This document shows positions 18,943 to 28,983 of a DNA stretch of 64,000 nt, one piece after another. Location of the stretch: contig NZ_FORC01000002.1 of assembly GCF_900113905.1 (NCBI RefSeq), forward strand, positions 62,001 to 126,000, written 5' to 3'. Below the pieces are notes generated by a model. It did not search any database. It had not been told where the DNA came from and saw only the letters and a program-made list of their open reading frames with translations. The DNA is from Phytopseudomonas argentinensis (GTDB taxonomy: Bacteria > Pseudomonadota > Gammaproteobacteria > Pseudomonadales > Pseudomonadaceae). Within the stretch, counting starts at the first letter, position 1; each line of letters opens with the position of its first letter. A program made the translations under genes and the position numbers.

Positions 18943-19235
18943 TGCCGGCGTTTGCGCTCGATGCGCGTCAGCCGATTGCCCTCGAAGGTCAGGATGGTGA
19001 ACATGCCGTTGCTGGGCTCGTAGGCCCATTCCTCGATATTGGTTTCGCGCCGGTTGTACGGGCCGACCGTGTAGCCGACCGGATCGCGGAATGCCGGCTC
19101 GCCGCATTTCTGCATCACCTCGAAGGTGCGATCGCCCAGGTTCACAAGCTTGCTGCCGCAGCGCAGCGTGTCGGCGTGGCTCAGCAGCGGGCTGGCGCAC
19201 AGCGCCAGTAGCAGACTCAGTCGTTTCATGCGCAT
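18939..19235 (-). CDS. DUF2845 secreted protein, paralogue 1
   Basis: A 98-aa exported protein: signal peptide MRMKRLSLLLALCASPLLSH, then the DUF2845 pattern LRCGSKLV, MQKCGEPAF and IEEWAYEPSNGMFTILTFEG. It is clearly a tandem paralogue of the next gene, with the same two cysteines and the EEW.Y.P.NGM block. The start at 19235 overlaps the stop of the DUF748 gene, so the three genes form a translationally coupled set. Confidence 0.85.
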   Translation of the reverse strand: MRMKRLSLLLALCASPLLSHADTLRCGSKLVNLGDRTFEVMQKCGEPAFRDPVGYTVGPYNRRETNIEEWAYEPSNGMFTILTFEGNRLTRIERKRRQ

Positions 19236-22174
19236 CACTCGCTGCCCAGATGAAGGGGGGTGGCCACGCGGCCATCGGGTTCGGCCTGGCCCAGGTTGAC
19301 GTCGAGCAGGTAGATGCGCTCGTCCGCCAGTTTGTCACGGTCTACCAGGTAATCCTTGATCGCCGCCGCGCGCTGCTGGGCGATCTGGCGCTGCAGGCCG
19401 CGACTGTCACTCCAGGATGCCAGAACCGCGGCGTGCAGCTTGGCAGTGCGTTCGTCATCGCTCAGTTTGGCCCAATCGGCCGGTGGCTGCTGCTTGAGGC
19501 GTGCGCGGTAGATACCTTCGAGTAAGGGGGCTTTCTCGTCCTCGGGCACCACCAGCTCCTCGGCGCTGCCCGGTACCTGATCGCCACGGCGCTGCATGAT
19601 GCGGTACAGGTAATCCTGATACTCGCGCTGCAGACGCCGTTCGGCCAGCAGCGGGCCGTCGGCGCTCTGGGCGGCAGCCCCTTCGATTTCCAGGCGCAGG
19701 GCCGGGCGTTCCTGCAGGGCCTCAGCCAGGGTGTCCAGCGTCTTTTGCGCCTGCTCGTCGAGCTCGGCGCTGCCCGGGGCGAAGGCCACGGTGCTCAGGT
19801 CCATATCGCTGCCGCCCCTGACCAGCCCGCCGATGAACTTGAACGGCGCCTGGGCGGTGCGCAGCACCAGATTGCGCAGGGTCTGCCAGACGATCGGCAT
19901 GACGCTGAACTGCGGGTCGTTGAGGTTGCCCTGCACCGGCAGCTCCAGGGAGATGCGGCCCTGGGTGTCCTTGAGCAGGGCCACCGCCAGGCGGATCGGC
20001 AGGTCGACGGCGTCCGGGCTGTCGACCTTCTCGCCAAGCTGCAGCTGCTCGACCAGCACCTTGTTCTCGGCATTTAGCTTGCCGTCGTTGATGCGGTAGT
20101 GCAGGTCCAGGTTCAGGCGGCCCTTGCGGATCCGATAGCCGGCGAACTTGCCGGAGTAGGGCGTCAGGGTGGTCAGCTCGACCTGGCGGAACTGGGTGGC
20201 GATATCCAGGCTCTGCAGCGGGTCGAAGGGCGTCAGGCTGCCCTTGATGCTGACTGGCGCATAGCGATCCACCTTGCCGGTGATGTTTACCGGCGCGGCC
20301 TTGTTGCCGGTGCTGTCCAGGGTGCCGATGCGGCCATTGAGCTGCTGCACGGCGGTGGCGAAGTTGGGCCGCAAGCTGAAGTCGGCGAAGTTGGCCGAGC
20401 CGTCCTTGAGGTTGATCTCGCCGATGCGGATCGCCAGCGGTTTGCTCTCGGATGCCGCAGCGGACGACTTCGCCTGCGAGGCATCGCCGGCCGGCTGCTT
20501 GATGATCAGCTCGTTGACGTTGGTGGTCAGGTCTTCGTTGATGATGAAGCGCGCATAAGGCTGCTGCAGGTCGACCCGTTCGATGTCCAGGCGCTCGCCG
20601 TGGCGGTAATCGATGCCGCCCAGGTCGAGCTGTTTCCAGCGCAGCAGGTCGCGGTCCTTGATGGTGTCGAGGGTATGCAGCTGGGTCACCTGCGCCTTGC
20701 CCTGTACGCGCAGCGCCAGCGGTTCGGTACCGGTGAGGGCGACGTCGAGGTCGCTGCTCAGCAGGCCGCTGCGCAGCTCCAGGTGCACGAAGGGGCTGAG
20801 GTAGGCCTGGGCCACGCGCATATCGAGGTTGCGGGTGGCGACCTGCAAAGTCGCGGTAGTCGGGCTGAGCTGTACCTGGCCTTGTGCCTCGAGTTTGCCC
20901 TGCTTGCCGACACCGGTATCCACCTTGAGGGTGAAGGGTGAGGTGCCCAGGCTGTCGAAATGCTGCATGTCCAGGTTGAGCGGGCCGAGTTCGACGGCGA
21001 CTTCCTGATCGGGTACGCGATCCACCAGGTGGGCGTGGTAATCGCGCAGTTGTGCATCCTTGACCTGCACCTGCCAGGGCTTGGCCGGCTGCTTCGCCGG
21101 CGCGTCGCTCGCTGCTTTGCCAGGCTTTGCTTGATCGGTGTCGGCCGCCGGCGCCTGCTTAGCGCTCTGGCCGCTGTTGCCGGCAAACAGTTTCTGCCAG
21201 TCCAGCTCGCCATCTTTTTCGCGCGTTGCCCAGGCTTCCAGTTTCTGCCCGCGCAGCTTGCCGATCACTACCTGCTGCTTGGCCAGGTCCAGCGCGGCTT
21301 CGCTGACTTCCAGGGATTGCAGCTTGATCAGCGGTTTGCCGTCCGGGGTCTCTATGGCGAACGGCGCGGCCTTGATGTGGGTGTTGCTGAGGGTCAGCTC
21401 GGTGCCCTTGCTCAGGTCCAGGCGGTAGTCGGTGGCGAGGTTCACCACGCCCTGGTCGAGTACCAGCGGCACGGCGTCACGCACGTAGGGCCAGAACGCC
21501 TGCATGGGCTCGTCGGTGATCTTCAGGGTACCGCTGGAGCTGAACGGGCTGAGGCTCAGCTCGCCGCGCCAGTCGATACGCCCGCCCGCCGGGCCGGTGG
21601 CCACCAGGGTCATGTCGGCGTTGTCGTCGGGCAGGGTGCTGAGGTTGTGCAGCTCGAGGTTCAGATCGTCGTAATGGATGTCAATCGGCTCCTGCGGGCG
21701 CAGGTCCTGAAAGCGCAGATTGCCACCCGCGAGCTCGATACGCTCGATGCGCAGGGGAAATGGCTCGCTTGGCTCGTCGGGCTTGGGCTCGCTGGGCGGC
21801 AGCTTGAACAGTTGCGCCAGATTCAGGCGGCCGTCCTTGGCGAAGCGCAGCTCGGTATGCGGCTTGACCAGGGTCACGTCGGCCAGATGCAGGGCGCCGC
21901 TCCACAGGCTGTCCAGCTCCAGGTTGACCGCCAGATGTTCGAACGCCACCTGCTCCTTGCCGGGCTCACCCAGGTGCAGGCCCCACAGCTTCAGCTCCAG
22001 GGTAAAGGGGTTGAGCTGCAGACGATCCAGCCGCGCCGGCTGGGTGGCGTAATTCGCCAACTGCTGATTGGCGATGCGCAGGGCGACGCCTGGCAGGATC
22101 AGGAAGCCGATCAGGCTGTACAGCCCCAGGACAATCAACAGGGCGGTGGCGGCGCGGCGCAATCCTTTGGGCAT
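19235..22174 (-). CDS. DUF748 (AsmA-like) large periplasmic/envelope protein
   Basis: A 979-aa protein with an N-terminal membrane anchor (about 8-30) and a long periplasmic region of repeated beta-strand character typical of AsmA/DUF748 proteins, which are proposed to bridge inner and outer membranes. A low-complexity Ala/Lys/Gln/Pro linker lies around 340-370. Near the C-terminus a segment (VAFAPGSAELDEQAQKTLDT) looks like the start of an OmpA-type peptidoglycan-binding domain. It heads an operon with the two DUF2845 genes. Direct function is unknown. Confidence 0.87.
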   Translation of the reverse strand: MPKGLRRAATALLIVLGLYSLIGFLILPGVALRIANQQLANYATQPARLDRLQLNPFTLELKLWGLHLGEPGKEQVAFEHLAVNLELDSLWSGALHLADVTLVKPHTELRFAKDGRLNLAQLFKLPPSEPKPDEPSEPFPLRIERIELAGGNLRFQDLRPQEPIDIHYDDLNLELHNLSTLPDDNADMTLVATGPAGGRIDWRGELSLSPFSSSGTLKITDEPMQAFWPYVRDAVPLVLDQGVVNLATDYRLDLSKGTELTLSNTHIKAAPFAIETPDGKPLIKLQSLEVSEAALDLAKQQVVIGKLRGQKLEAWATREKDGELDWQKLFAGNSGQSAKQAPAADTDQAKPGKAASDAPAKQPAKPWQVQVKDAQLRDYHAHLVDRVPDQEVAVELGPLNLDMQHFDSLGTSPFTLKVDTGVGKQGKLEAQGQVQLSPTTATLQVATRNLDMRVAQAYLSPFVHLELRSGLLSSDLDVALTGTEPLALRVQGKAQVTQLHTLDTIKDRDLLRWKQLDLGGIDYRHGERLDIERVDLQQPYARFIINEDLTTNVNELIIKQPAGDASQAKSSAAASESKPLAIRIGEINLKDGSANFADFSLRPNFATAVQQLNGRIGTLDSTGNKAAPVNITGKVDRYAPVSIKGSLTPFDPLQSLDIATQFRQVELTTLTPYSGKFAGYRIRKGRLNLDLHYRINDGKLNAENKVLVEQLQLGEKVDSPDAVDLPIRLAVALLKDTQGRISLELPVQGNLNDPQFSVMPIVWQTLRNLVLRTAQAPFKFIGGLVRGGSDMDLSTVAFAPGSAELDEQAQKTLDTLAEALQERPALRLEIEGAAAQSADGPLLAERRLQREYQDYLYRIMQRRGDQVPGSAEELVVPEDEKAPLLEGIYRARLKQQPPADWAKLSDDERTAKLHAAVLASWSDSRGLQRQIAQQRAAAIKDYLVDRDKLADERIYLLDVNLGQAEPDGRVATPLHLGSE

Positions 22175-22251
22175 GGTTTCGCTTCATCTTCCTGGCGGGA
22201 GTGCCTTGGATTATGGCATGGGGCCTTGGTTCCGCGGGAGGCGGCTGCCTG

Positions 22252-23268
22252 TCAGAAATGCAGAACCAGGGTTTTCAGCGGCGGGTTGCCATCCTGCGAG
22301 GGGAAGTCCTGCGCCGGCTGCAACTGCTCGTACTCGCGTACCGGGCGACCGAGCTTGGCGGCACAACGCAGCACTTGCTCGCGCCACTCGTCCATGGCGA
22401 TTTTCGCCAGGTTGTTGCAGCACACCAGGGTGCCGTCTTCGGCGGTGGCGAGAATCGCCGGCTTGAGCAGGCTCTGGTAATCGCGCAGCAGGTCGACGGT
22501 GCCAAAGGCGCTTTTGGCCCAGGCCGGCGGGTCGAGAAACACCAGGTCGAACTGGCGCTGATCCAGGCGCGGGTAGCTCGGCAATTTCTGGCCGCGGCGC
22601 GCGGCGATGGGTAGGCCGGCCCACTGGCGGATCGCCGGGAAGTAGTCAGACTGCACGAACTGCATGGCCGGCAGATCCGGGTTGAGGGCGCCATTCTCGC
22701 GGCCGACCGCCAGGTTGCCTTCGGCGAAGTCGAGGTTCACCACTTCGCTGGCACCGCCTGCGGCGGCATTCAGGCCCACGCCGCAGGTGTAGGCGAACAG
22801 ATTGAGCACGCTTTTCCCGGCGGCATGGCGCTGCACCCAGCCGCGGGCGTTGCGCAGGTCGAGAAACAGCAGCGGATCCTGTCCGGCATGACGGCCGCGC
22901 ACCCGGTAGTTCAGGCCCCATTCCCGGCCTACCAAGTCGACCAGGGCATTGTCGTTGGCGCTGTACACCGCATCGCTGCGATCGACGCGCGAGTTGCCCT
23001 TGGAGCGGTCGTTGTATACCAGCAACGTCGCGAAACCGAGGGTTTCGTTGACTTGCTCGTGCAGGGCCAGCAGCTCGTCGCGGCTCAGCGTCTGGTGAAA
23101 ACTCTGCACCATCAGCTGCGGGCCGTAGCGATCGATGGTCAGGCCGCCGGCGCCTTCCTGGCTGCCGTGGAACAGTCGATAGCAATCGGTGCCCTGGGTG
23201 TGCAGGTCGGGGAGCAGGTTTTCGCGGGCAGCGAGGGCGGCGGGCAGCGCCTGGTCAAGAGAAGGCAC
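22252..23268 (-). CDS. Class I SAM-dependent rRNA methyltransferase (RlmI/RlmK-like)
   Basis: A 338-aa methyltransferase. The N-terminal part (YRLFHGSQEGAGGLTIDRYG) matches the linker of RlmI-like enzymes, but a full PUA domain is absent. The SAM-binding motif is VLNLFAYTCGVGLNAAAGGA (about 184-203) and the catalytic loop is LVFLDPPAWAKS. A cysteine pair follows (LVCCNN). Pseudomonas homologues are annotated as rRNA methyltransferases; the exact modified base cannot be read from the sequence. It stands alone between DUF748 and MpaB genes. Confidence 0.82.
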   Translation of the reverse strand: MPSLDQALPAALAARENLLPDLHTQGTDCYRLFHGSQEGAGGLTIDRYGPQLMVQSFHQTLSRDELLALHEQVNETLGFATLLVYNDRSKGNSRVDRSDAVYSANDNALVDLVGREWGLNYRVRGRHAGQDPLLFLDLRNARGWVQRHAAGKSVLNLFAYTCGVGLNAAAGGASEVVNLDFAEGNLAVGRENGALNPDLPAMQFVQSDYFPAIRQWAGLPIAARRGQKLPSYPRLDQRQFDLVFLDPPAWAKSAFGTVDLLRDYQSLLKPAILATAEDGTLVCCNNLAKIAMDEWREQVLRCAAKLGRPVREYEQLQPAQDFPSQDGNPPLKTLVLHF

Positions 23269-23345
23269 GCGCGGCGTCTCGGAAAAGGGAGGGCCGGCAG
23301 TTTAGCAAAAAGCGCCGGCTGCCGGATCACGGCCGATGCCTCAGG

Positions 23346-24257
23346 TCAGGGTGCCACGCGCCGGGCGGCCCGTTGCGCCGCGCTGTTGACCACCGCCCAG
23401 CGCAGCAGCTTGGCGGTGCGTCTGACGCTGGCGCGGATCACCGGGCGGCGCCAGGCGGCCTGGTGTTCGCCGAGCAGCTCGCTGGCCCAGTCCGGCAGCA
23501 GGTCGACGCCGGCCTGCATCATCAGGCTGCCAAAGGGTTTGGCCAGAATGTTGGGCACCGGCGCGGCATACAGTAGCCGGACCACTTCGCGGGTGCGCTC
23601 ATCGCACAGCAGCTGCGGGCGCATGCGCTGCAGATAATCGTCGATGGCCTGGCTGGACTTGGGTACGTTCTGCGCGCCCAGCCGTTCGGCGATCAGCGCC
23701 ACCTCGCGGTAATAGCGATCCTGCTCGGCGACCGGCAGCTGCGGATCCACATAGCGCAGGTAGCCGGCCAGAAACTGGCTGACTTCGGAAACGTGCACCC
23801 AGGTCAGCAGATCGGGGTCGGAGGCGGCATAGGGCCGCCCATCCGGCGCCTGGCCAACCACCTGCAGGTGGATGCGCCGCACCTTGTCGATCAGTTGCTC
23901 GGCGTCGTGCCGGCCGCCGTAGGTAGTGCCGGCGACGAACAGGCTGGTGCGGCGCAGCCGACCGATCATGTCCTGGCGGAAGGTGGAGTGGTCCCACACA
24001 CCGGCCAGGGCCAGCGGGTGGAGCATCTGCAGGAGCAGGGCGGAGATGCCGCCGACCATCATCGAGGTGAAGTCGGCGTGAACCTTCCAGACCATCGATT
24101 CGGGGCCGAACAGGCCGGCATCGAAGCGCGGCTGATCGAGGTCGAGCACGCCCAAGGACGCGCCGGTAAGGCTGTGCACCTGTTTTTCGATCTGACGACG
24201 TAGGCTTTCCATGCCGCGCAGTTTCAGCGCTTGCCCGGCCCAAGGCAAGAGACCCAT
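23346..24257 (-). CDS. MpaB-like oxygenase (DUF2236)
   Basis: A 303-aa protein of the DUF2236/MpaB family, related to latex-clearing haem proteins. The family segment LLLQMLHPLALAGVWDHSTF is at about 76-95, and YGGRHDAEQLIDKVRRIH and TWVHVSEVSQFLAGY follow. A possible haem-ligand histidine lies in MLHP or DHST. The substrate is unknown. No clear partner is adjacent; acs lies 33 bp upstream on the same strand, so it could be read through from acs. Confidence 0.82.
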   Translation of the reverse strand: MGLLPWAGQALKLRGMESLRRQIEKQVHSLTGASLGVLDLDQPRFDAGLFGPESMVWKVHADFTSMMVGGISALLLQMLHPLALAGVWDHSTFRQDMIGRLRRTSLFVAGTTYGGRHDAEQLIDKVRRIHLQVVGQAPDGRPYAASDPDLLTWVHVSEVSQFLAGYLRYVDPQLPVAEQDRYYREVALIAERLGAQNVPKSSQAIDDYLQRMRPQLLCDERTREVVRLLYAAPVPNILAKPFGSLMMQAGVDLLPDWASELLGEHQAAWRRPVIRASVRRTAKLLRWAVVNSAAQRAARRVAP

Positions 24258-24289
24258 GGCCCCTCCGGTGCGGGGCCATGGGTCAGGCG

Positions 24290-26227
24290 TCAGCTGTTGA
24301 GGCGCTGCTCGATCAGGCTGTCGACCACGCTCGGGTCGGCCAGGGTCGAGGTATCACCCAGGCTGTCCAGCTCGTTGCAGGCGATCTTGCGCAGGATGCG
24401 GCGCATGATCTTGCCCGAGCGGGTCTTCGGCAGGCCCGGCGCCCACTGGATCAGCTCCGGTTTGGCGAAGCTGCCGATCTCCTTGCCGACCAGGCTTAGC
24501 AACTCCTTCTTCAGCTCGTCGCTGGGCTCCACGCCGTTCATGGTGGTGACGAAGGCATAGATGCCCTGGCCCTTGACGTCATGGGGGTAGCCGACGACGG
24601 CGGCCTCGGCCACGGCGTCGTGCAGCACCAGGGCGCTTTCCACCTCGGCGGTGCCGATGCGGTGGCCGGAGACGTTGATCACGTCATCGATGCGCCCGGT
24701 GATCCACCAGTAGCCATCCTCGTCGCGGCGCGCGCCGTCACCGCTGAAGTAGTAGCCGGGGTAGGCGGTGAAGTAGGTTTCCAGCATGCGCTTATGGTCG
24801 CCGTACACGCTGCGGATCTGACTCGGCCAACTGGCCTTGATCGCCAGCACGCCGGCGCCGGGGCCGTCGATTTCCTTGCCCTGCTCATCGAGCAGCACCG
24901 GCTGCACGCCAAAGAACGGCCGCGTCGCCGAGCCGGGTTTGAGGTCGGTGGCGCCGGGCAGTGGGGTGATCATGATGGCGCCGGTTTCGGTCTGCCACCA
25001 GGTGTCGACGATGGGGCAGCGCTGCTCGCCGACCACCTTGAAGTACCACTCCCAGGCCTCCGGGTTGATCGGCTCGCCGACGCTGCCAAGCAGGCGCAGG
25101 CTGCTGCGCGAGGTTTTCTTCACCGGCGCTTCGCCTTCACGCATCAGTGCGCGCAGGGCGGTCGGCGCGGTGTAGAAGATGTTCACCTGGTGCTTGTCGA
25201 TCACCTGCCAGAAGCGCGAGGTATCCGGGTAGTTGGGCACACCCTCGAAAATCAGGCTGGTAGCGCCGTTGGCCAGCGGGCCGTAGACGATGTAGCTGTG
25301 CCCGGTGACCCAGCCGACATCGGCGGTGCACCAGTAGATGTCGCCGTCGTGGTAGTCGAACACGTACTTGTGGGTCATCGCCGCCTGCAGCAGGTAGCCG
25401 GCGGTGCTGTGCAGCACGCCCTTGGGTTTGCCGGTCGAGCCCGAGGTGTAGAGGATAAACAGCGGGTCTTCGGCGTCCATCGGCTCGGCAGGGCAGTCGG
25501 CGGCCACCTGCTGGATTGCCTCGTGGTACCAGAGGTCGCGCTTCTCGTCCCTGTCCACCGGATTGCCGGTGCGCTTGACCACCAGTACGGTGGAGACCTT
25601 GGGGCAGCTTGCCAGGGCCTTGTCGACGTTGCTCTTGAGCGGGACCAGCTTGCCGCCGCGCACCGCTTCATCGGCGGTGATCACCGTGCGGCAGTCGGCA
25701 TCGAGAATACGGTCGCGCAGGGCATCCGGTGAGAAGCCGCCGAATACCACCGAATGTACGGCGCCGATACGCGTGCAGGCGAGCATGGCGTAGGCGGCCT
25801 CGGGAATCATCGGCATGTAGATGCACACCCGGTCGCCTTTCTTCACGCCGCGCGTCTTGAGTACGTTGGCCAGCCGGCAGACCTGCTCGTGCAGCTGCTT
25901 GTAGGTGATGCGGGCCGAATCCTTGGGGTCGTCGCCTTCCCAGATCAGCGCGACCTGGTCGCCACGTTTGGCCAGGTGGCGGTCGATGCAGTTATGGCTG
26001 ATGTTCAACTGGCCGCCGGCGAACCAGCGAATGTCACCCTTGCTCAGGCTGCCGCTCGAGACTTCGTCCCAGGCTTTGAACCAGTCGAGAAAGGCCTTGG
26101 CCTGCTCGCCCCAGAAGGTCTGTGGGTCATCGACGGATTGACGGTAGAGACGCTGGTAAGCGGCATCGTCGAGGTGGGCACGCTGGCGTGTTTCGTCGCT
26201 GACGGGATGGCGATGGGGTAGAGACAT
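24290..26227 (-). CDS. acs: Acetyl-CoA synthetase
   Basis: Activates acetate to acetyl-CoA through acetyl-AMP. The 645-aa length is normal. The AMP-binding signature [15 protein letters not shown], the [13 protein letters not shown] motif and the C-terminal catalytic lysine in [16 protein letters not shown] are intact. The gene follows pgi, as in P. aeruginosa (acsB position). A CA-rich motif lies immediately before the ribosome binding site, suggesting Hfq/Crc control. Confidence 0.97.
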   Translation of the reverse strand: MSLPHRHPVSDETRQRAHLDDAAYQRLYRQSVDDPQTFWGEQAKAFLDWFKAWDEVSSGSLSKGDIRWFAGGQLNISHNCIDRHLAKRGDQVALIWEGDDPKDSARITYKQLHEQVCRLANVLKTRGVKKGDRVCIYMPMIPEAAYAMLACTRIGAVHSVVFGGFSPDALRDRILDADCRTVITADEAVRGGKLVPLKSNVDKALASCPKVSTVLVVKRTGNPVDRDEKRDLWYHEAIQQVAADCPAEPMDAEDPLFILYTSGSTGKPKGVLHSTAGYLLQAAMTHKYVFDYHDGDIYWCTADVGWVTGHSYIVYGPLANGATSLIFEGVPNYPDTSRFWQVIDKHQVNIFYTAPTALRALMREGEAPVKKTSRSSLRLLGSVGEPINPEAWEWYFKVVGEQRCPIVDTWWQTETGAIMITPLPGATDLKPGSATRPFFGVQPVLLDEQGKEIDGPGAGVLAIKASWPSQIRSVYGDHKRMLETYFTAYPGYYFSGDGARRDEDGYWWITGRIDDVINVSGHRIGTAEVESALVLHDAVAEAAVVGYPHDVKGQGIYAFVTTMNGVEPSDELKKELLSLVGKEIGSFAKPELIQWAPGLPKTRSGKIMRRILRKIACNELDSLGDTSTLADPSVVDSLIEQRLNS

Positions 26228-26239
26228 GGCGGGTCACCC

Positions 26240-26247
26240 TTGTTGTT
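26240..26247 (-). promoter_or_regulatory. Hfq/Crc-type CA motif in the acs leader
   Basis: On the minus strand AACAACAA lies 12-20 nt before the acs ATG, directly upstream of the GGGTGA ribosome binding region. It matches the AAYAAYAA motif bound by Hfq/Crc in Pseudomonas carbon catabolite repression. Acetate use is a plausible repressed function. Confidence 0.6.
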
Positions 26248-26352
26248 ATATGTCCGCAATAGACATCAAGGTTAGCAGCCAAGTTTTAAAGGGTAGCCAG
26301 GGAGTGGTGCAACGTATTGCAGGCGCCCATTGCTGGGCACCCGCAATTAGGA

Positions 26353-28017
26353 TCAACCGCGATGGCGGCCGCGGAAGTAGTTGATCAGCCCCTGGGTGGA
26401 GCCGTCTTCGGCAGCGCTCTGCTCGCTGCCGACCATGCGTGAGTAGACGCCCTTGCCCAGTTCCTTGCCGAGCTCCACGCCCCACTGGTCGAAGGCATTG
26501 ATGCCCCAGATGGCGCTTTGGGCGAACACCTTGTGCTCGTACAGCGCTACCAGGGCGCCCAGGCGGCGCGGGCTGATGCGTTCGAGTACCAGGGTATTGC
26601 TCGGCCGGTTGCCGGGGATCACCTTGTGCGGCGCCAGGCGCTGCACGTCGTCCTCGCCCATGCCCTTGGCGCGCAGTTCGGCCTCGGCTTCCTCGCGGGA
26701 CTTGCCGAGCATCAGTGCCTGGCTCTGTGACAGGCAGTTGGCGTACAGCCACTGATGGTGGTCGGCGACCGGGTTGAAGCTGACCACCGGGACGATGAAG
26801 TCGGCCGGGATCAGTCCGGTGCCCTGGTGCAGCAACTGGTGATAGGCGTGCTGGCCGTTGCAGCCCACGCCGCCCCAGATCACCGGGCCGGTGGCGCCGG
26901 CCACCGGGCTGCCGTCCTGGCGCACACTCTTGCCGTTGGACTCCATGTCCAGCTGCTGAAGGTGCTTGGTGATGTTGCGCAGGTAGTGGTCGTACGGCAG
27001 GATCGCCTGGCTCTGGGCGTCCCAGAAATTGCCGTACCAGATGCCCAGCAGGGCCAGCAGCACCGGCATGTTCTGCTCGAACGGCGCGGTCTTGAAGTGC
27101 ATGTCCATGCTGTAGGCGCCGGCCAGCAGCTCCTTGAAGTTGGACATGCCGATGGACAGGGCGATCGGCAGGCCGATGGCCGACCACAGCGAATAACGCC
27201 CGCCGACCCAGTCCCACATCGGGAAGATGTTTTCCTCGCGGATGCCGAAGCTCACCGCCGCTTCGCGGTTGCTCGACACGGCGATGAAGTGCCGGTACAG
27301 CTCGGCTTCCGAACCGCCCTGGGCCAGATACCAGCCACGTGCTGCCTGGGCGTTCTTCAGCGTCTCCAGGGTGCCGAAGGACTTCGACGAGACGATGAAC
27401 AGGGTGGTTTCCGCCTGCAGTTTGGCCGCCAGTTCGTGGAACTCGCTGCCGTCGATATTGGCCAGGTAGTGGCAGCGCACGCCGCGCTGGGCGAAGGGCA
27501 GCAATGCCTCGGAAACCAACTGCGGGCCAAGGAAGGAGCCGCCGATACCGATGTTCACCACATCGGTGATCGGCTTTTCGCTGAAGCCGCGCCACAGGCC
27601 GCTGTGGATGCGCCCGACCAGCTCGGTCATCTGCTGCAGCACGCGTTGCACCTGGGGCATCACGTCGACGCCGTCGACCAGTACCTTGTCGCCCAGCGGG
27701 CGGCGCAGGGCGGTGTGCAAGGCCGGGCGGCCCTCCGAGGCGTTGAGCTTCTCACCGTCGAACATGGCGCGGATCGATTGTTCCAGGCCGACTTCCCGGG
27801 CCAGGGCCATCAGCAGGGAGATGGTCTGGTCACTGGCGAGGTTTTTCGAATAGTCGAGAAACAGCCCGCAACTGCTCAGGGAAAACTGCTCGAAACGCCG
27901 TGGGTTGGCGGCGAAGGCATCGCGCATGCTGAAGTGCTGCATGGCCTGGCGGTGCTGTTGCAGCGCCTGCCAGGTGGGGAGGGCGAGAACATCGAGCGGC
28001 TGACGGTGATACGCCAT
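26353..28017 (-). CDS. pgi: Glucose-6-phosphate isomerase
   Basis: Interconverts glucose-6-phosphate and fructose-6-phosphate, used mainly for gluconeogenesis in Pseudomonas. The 554-aa product carries the signatures [35 protein letters not shown]-like [13 protein letters not shown] and the C-terminal [16 protein letters not shown]. It begins [16 protein letters not shown]. It lies directly downstream of the panC terminator; in the P. aeruginosa order I recall, panD separates them. Confidence 0.97.
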   Translation of the reverse strand: MAYHRQPLDVLALPTWQALQQHRQAMQHFSMRDAFAANPRRFEQFSLSSCGLFLDYSKNLASDQTISLLMALAREVGLEQSIRAMFDGEKLNASEGRPALHTALRRPLGDKVLVDGVDVMPQVQRVLQQMTELVGRIHSGLWRGFSEKPITDVVNIGIGGSFLGPQLVSEALLPFAQRGVRCHYLANIDGSEFHELAAKLQAETTLFIVSSKSFGTLETLKNAQAARGWYLAQGGSEAELYRHFIAVSSNREAAVSFGIREENIFPMWDWVGGRYSLWSAIGLPIALSIGMSNFKELLAGAYSMDMHFKTAPFEQNMPVLLALLGIWYGNFWDAQSQAILPYDHYLRNITKHLQQLDMESNGKSVRQDGSPVAGATGPVIWGGVGCNGQHAYHQLLHQGTGLIPADFIVPVVSFNPVADHHQWLYANCLSQSQALMLGKSREEAEAELRAKGMGEDDVQRLAPHKVIPGNRPSNTLVLERISPRRLGALVALYEHKVFAQSAIWGINAFDQWGVELGKELGKGVYSRMVGSEQSAAEDGSTQGLINYFRGRHRG

Positions 28018-28071
28018 GGGGCTTCCTTGTAGGGGCTTCGGGTGGCGGACTGGATAAAGGGTTCGCAGACT

Positions 28072-28100
28072 AAAAAGCCCGGCTGATCGTCCGGGCTTTT
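28072..28100 (-). terminator. Terminator after panC
   Basis: AAAAGCCCGG and CCGGGCTTTT form a 10-bp stem around a 7-base loop, with A/T tracts on both sides. It separates panC from pgi and marks the end of the upstream transcript. Confidence 0.92.
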
Positions 28101-28122
28101 AGTGTACTCGCGGCGCGCGGTT

Positions 28123-28983
28123 TCAGTACCCCTGATCCAGGGTGAAACTCAGGTTGTCGATCAGCCGGGTGTTCTCCAGATAGGCCGCCACCAGTACCAC
28201 CAGCTCGCGGTCACCCGTGCCTACCGCGCGCAGGCTCTGCGCTTCCCGCACTTCCAGGTAGTCGGCGCGCAGACCGGCATCGGCGTGCTGGCGCTGCGCC
28301 GTTGCGAGCAACTTGGGCAGGTCGCGTTCGCCAGCCTGGATGGCCTGGGCAATCTGCTGCAGCGAGCGGTAGAGCACGCTGGCGGTCTGGCGCTGCGCAT
28401 CGCTGAGGTAACCGTTGCGCGAGGACAGCGCCAGGCCGCTCTCGGCGCGTACCGTGGGTTCGCCGATGATCTGGATCGGCAGGTTCAGGTCGCGCACCAG
28501 GGTGCGAATCACCGCCAGTTGCTGGAAGTCCTTCTGGCCGAACACTGCCAGGTCGGGCTGCACCATGTTGAACAGCTTGGTGACCACGGTGGCCACACCT
28601 TCGAAATGCCCTGGGCGGCTGGCCCCGCACAGGCCTTCGGAAACGCCGGGCACGCTGACCCGTGTCTGCTCGCCCATGCCGCCCGGGTACATCTCCTCTA
28701 CGTCCGGGTGGAACAGCAGATGGCAACCTGCCGCTTCCAGGCGTTGCTGGTCGGCCTGCAGGGTGCGCGGGTACTTGTCGAGATCCTCGGCGGGGCCGAA
28801 TTGCATGGGGTTGACGAAAATGCTGGCGACCACGAAGTCGGCACATTGCGCAGCCTTTTCCACCAGGGCGGCATGGCCGGCGTGCAGGTTGCCCATGGTC
28901 GGCACCAGGCCGATCTGCTTGCCTTCCTTGCGGGCCTGGGCGACGGCGGCGCGCAACTCGCGCACGGTGTTGACGGTGTTCAT
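28123..28983 (-). CDS. panC: Pantothenate synthetase
   Basis: Condenses pantoate and beta-alanine with ATP to form pantothenate. The 286-aa product shows the HIGH-class ATP motif in [16 protein letters not shown] (about 26-41), the [19 protein letters not shown] segment and the second signature SSRNGYLS. The start overlaps the panB stop (ATGA). The usual downstream neighbour panD, which makes the beta-alanine substrate, is absent here. Confidence 0.97.
   Translation of the reverse strand: MNTVNTVRELRAAVAQARKEGKQIGLVPTMGNLHAGHAALVEKAAQCADFVVASIFVNPMQFGPAEDLDKYPRTLQADQQRLEAAGCHLLFHPDVEEMYPGGMGEQTRVSVPGVSEGLCGASRPGHFEGVATVVTKLFNMVQPDLAVFGQKDFQQLAVIRTLVRDLNLPIQIIGEPTVRAESGLALSSRNGYLSDAQRQTASVLYRSLQQIAQAIQAGERDLPKLLATAQRQHADAGLRADYLEVREAQSLRAVGTGDRELVVLVAAYLENTRLIDNLSFTLDQGY

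Noticed and set aside
20960..22480. 506-codon plus-strand frame opposite the DUF748 gene
   Set aside because: Antisense shadow; Gln/Val/Arg-rich without motifs, and it runs across two minus-strand genes.
26755..28032. 425-codon plus-strand frame opposite pgi
   Set aside because: Shadow of a complete pgi gene with all signatures.
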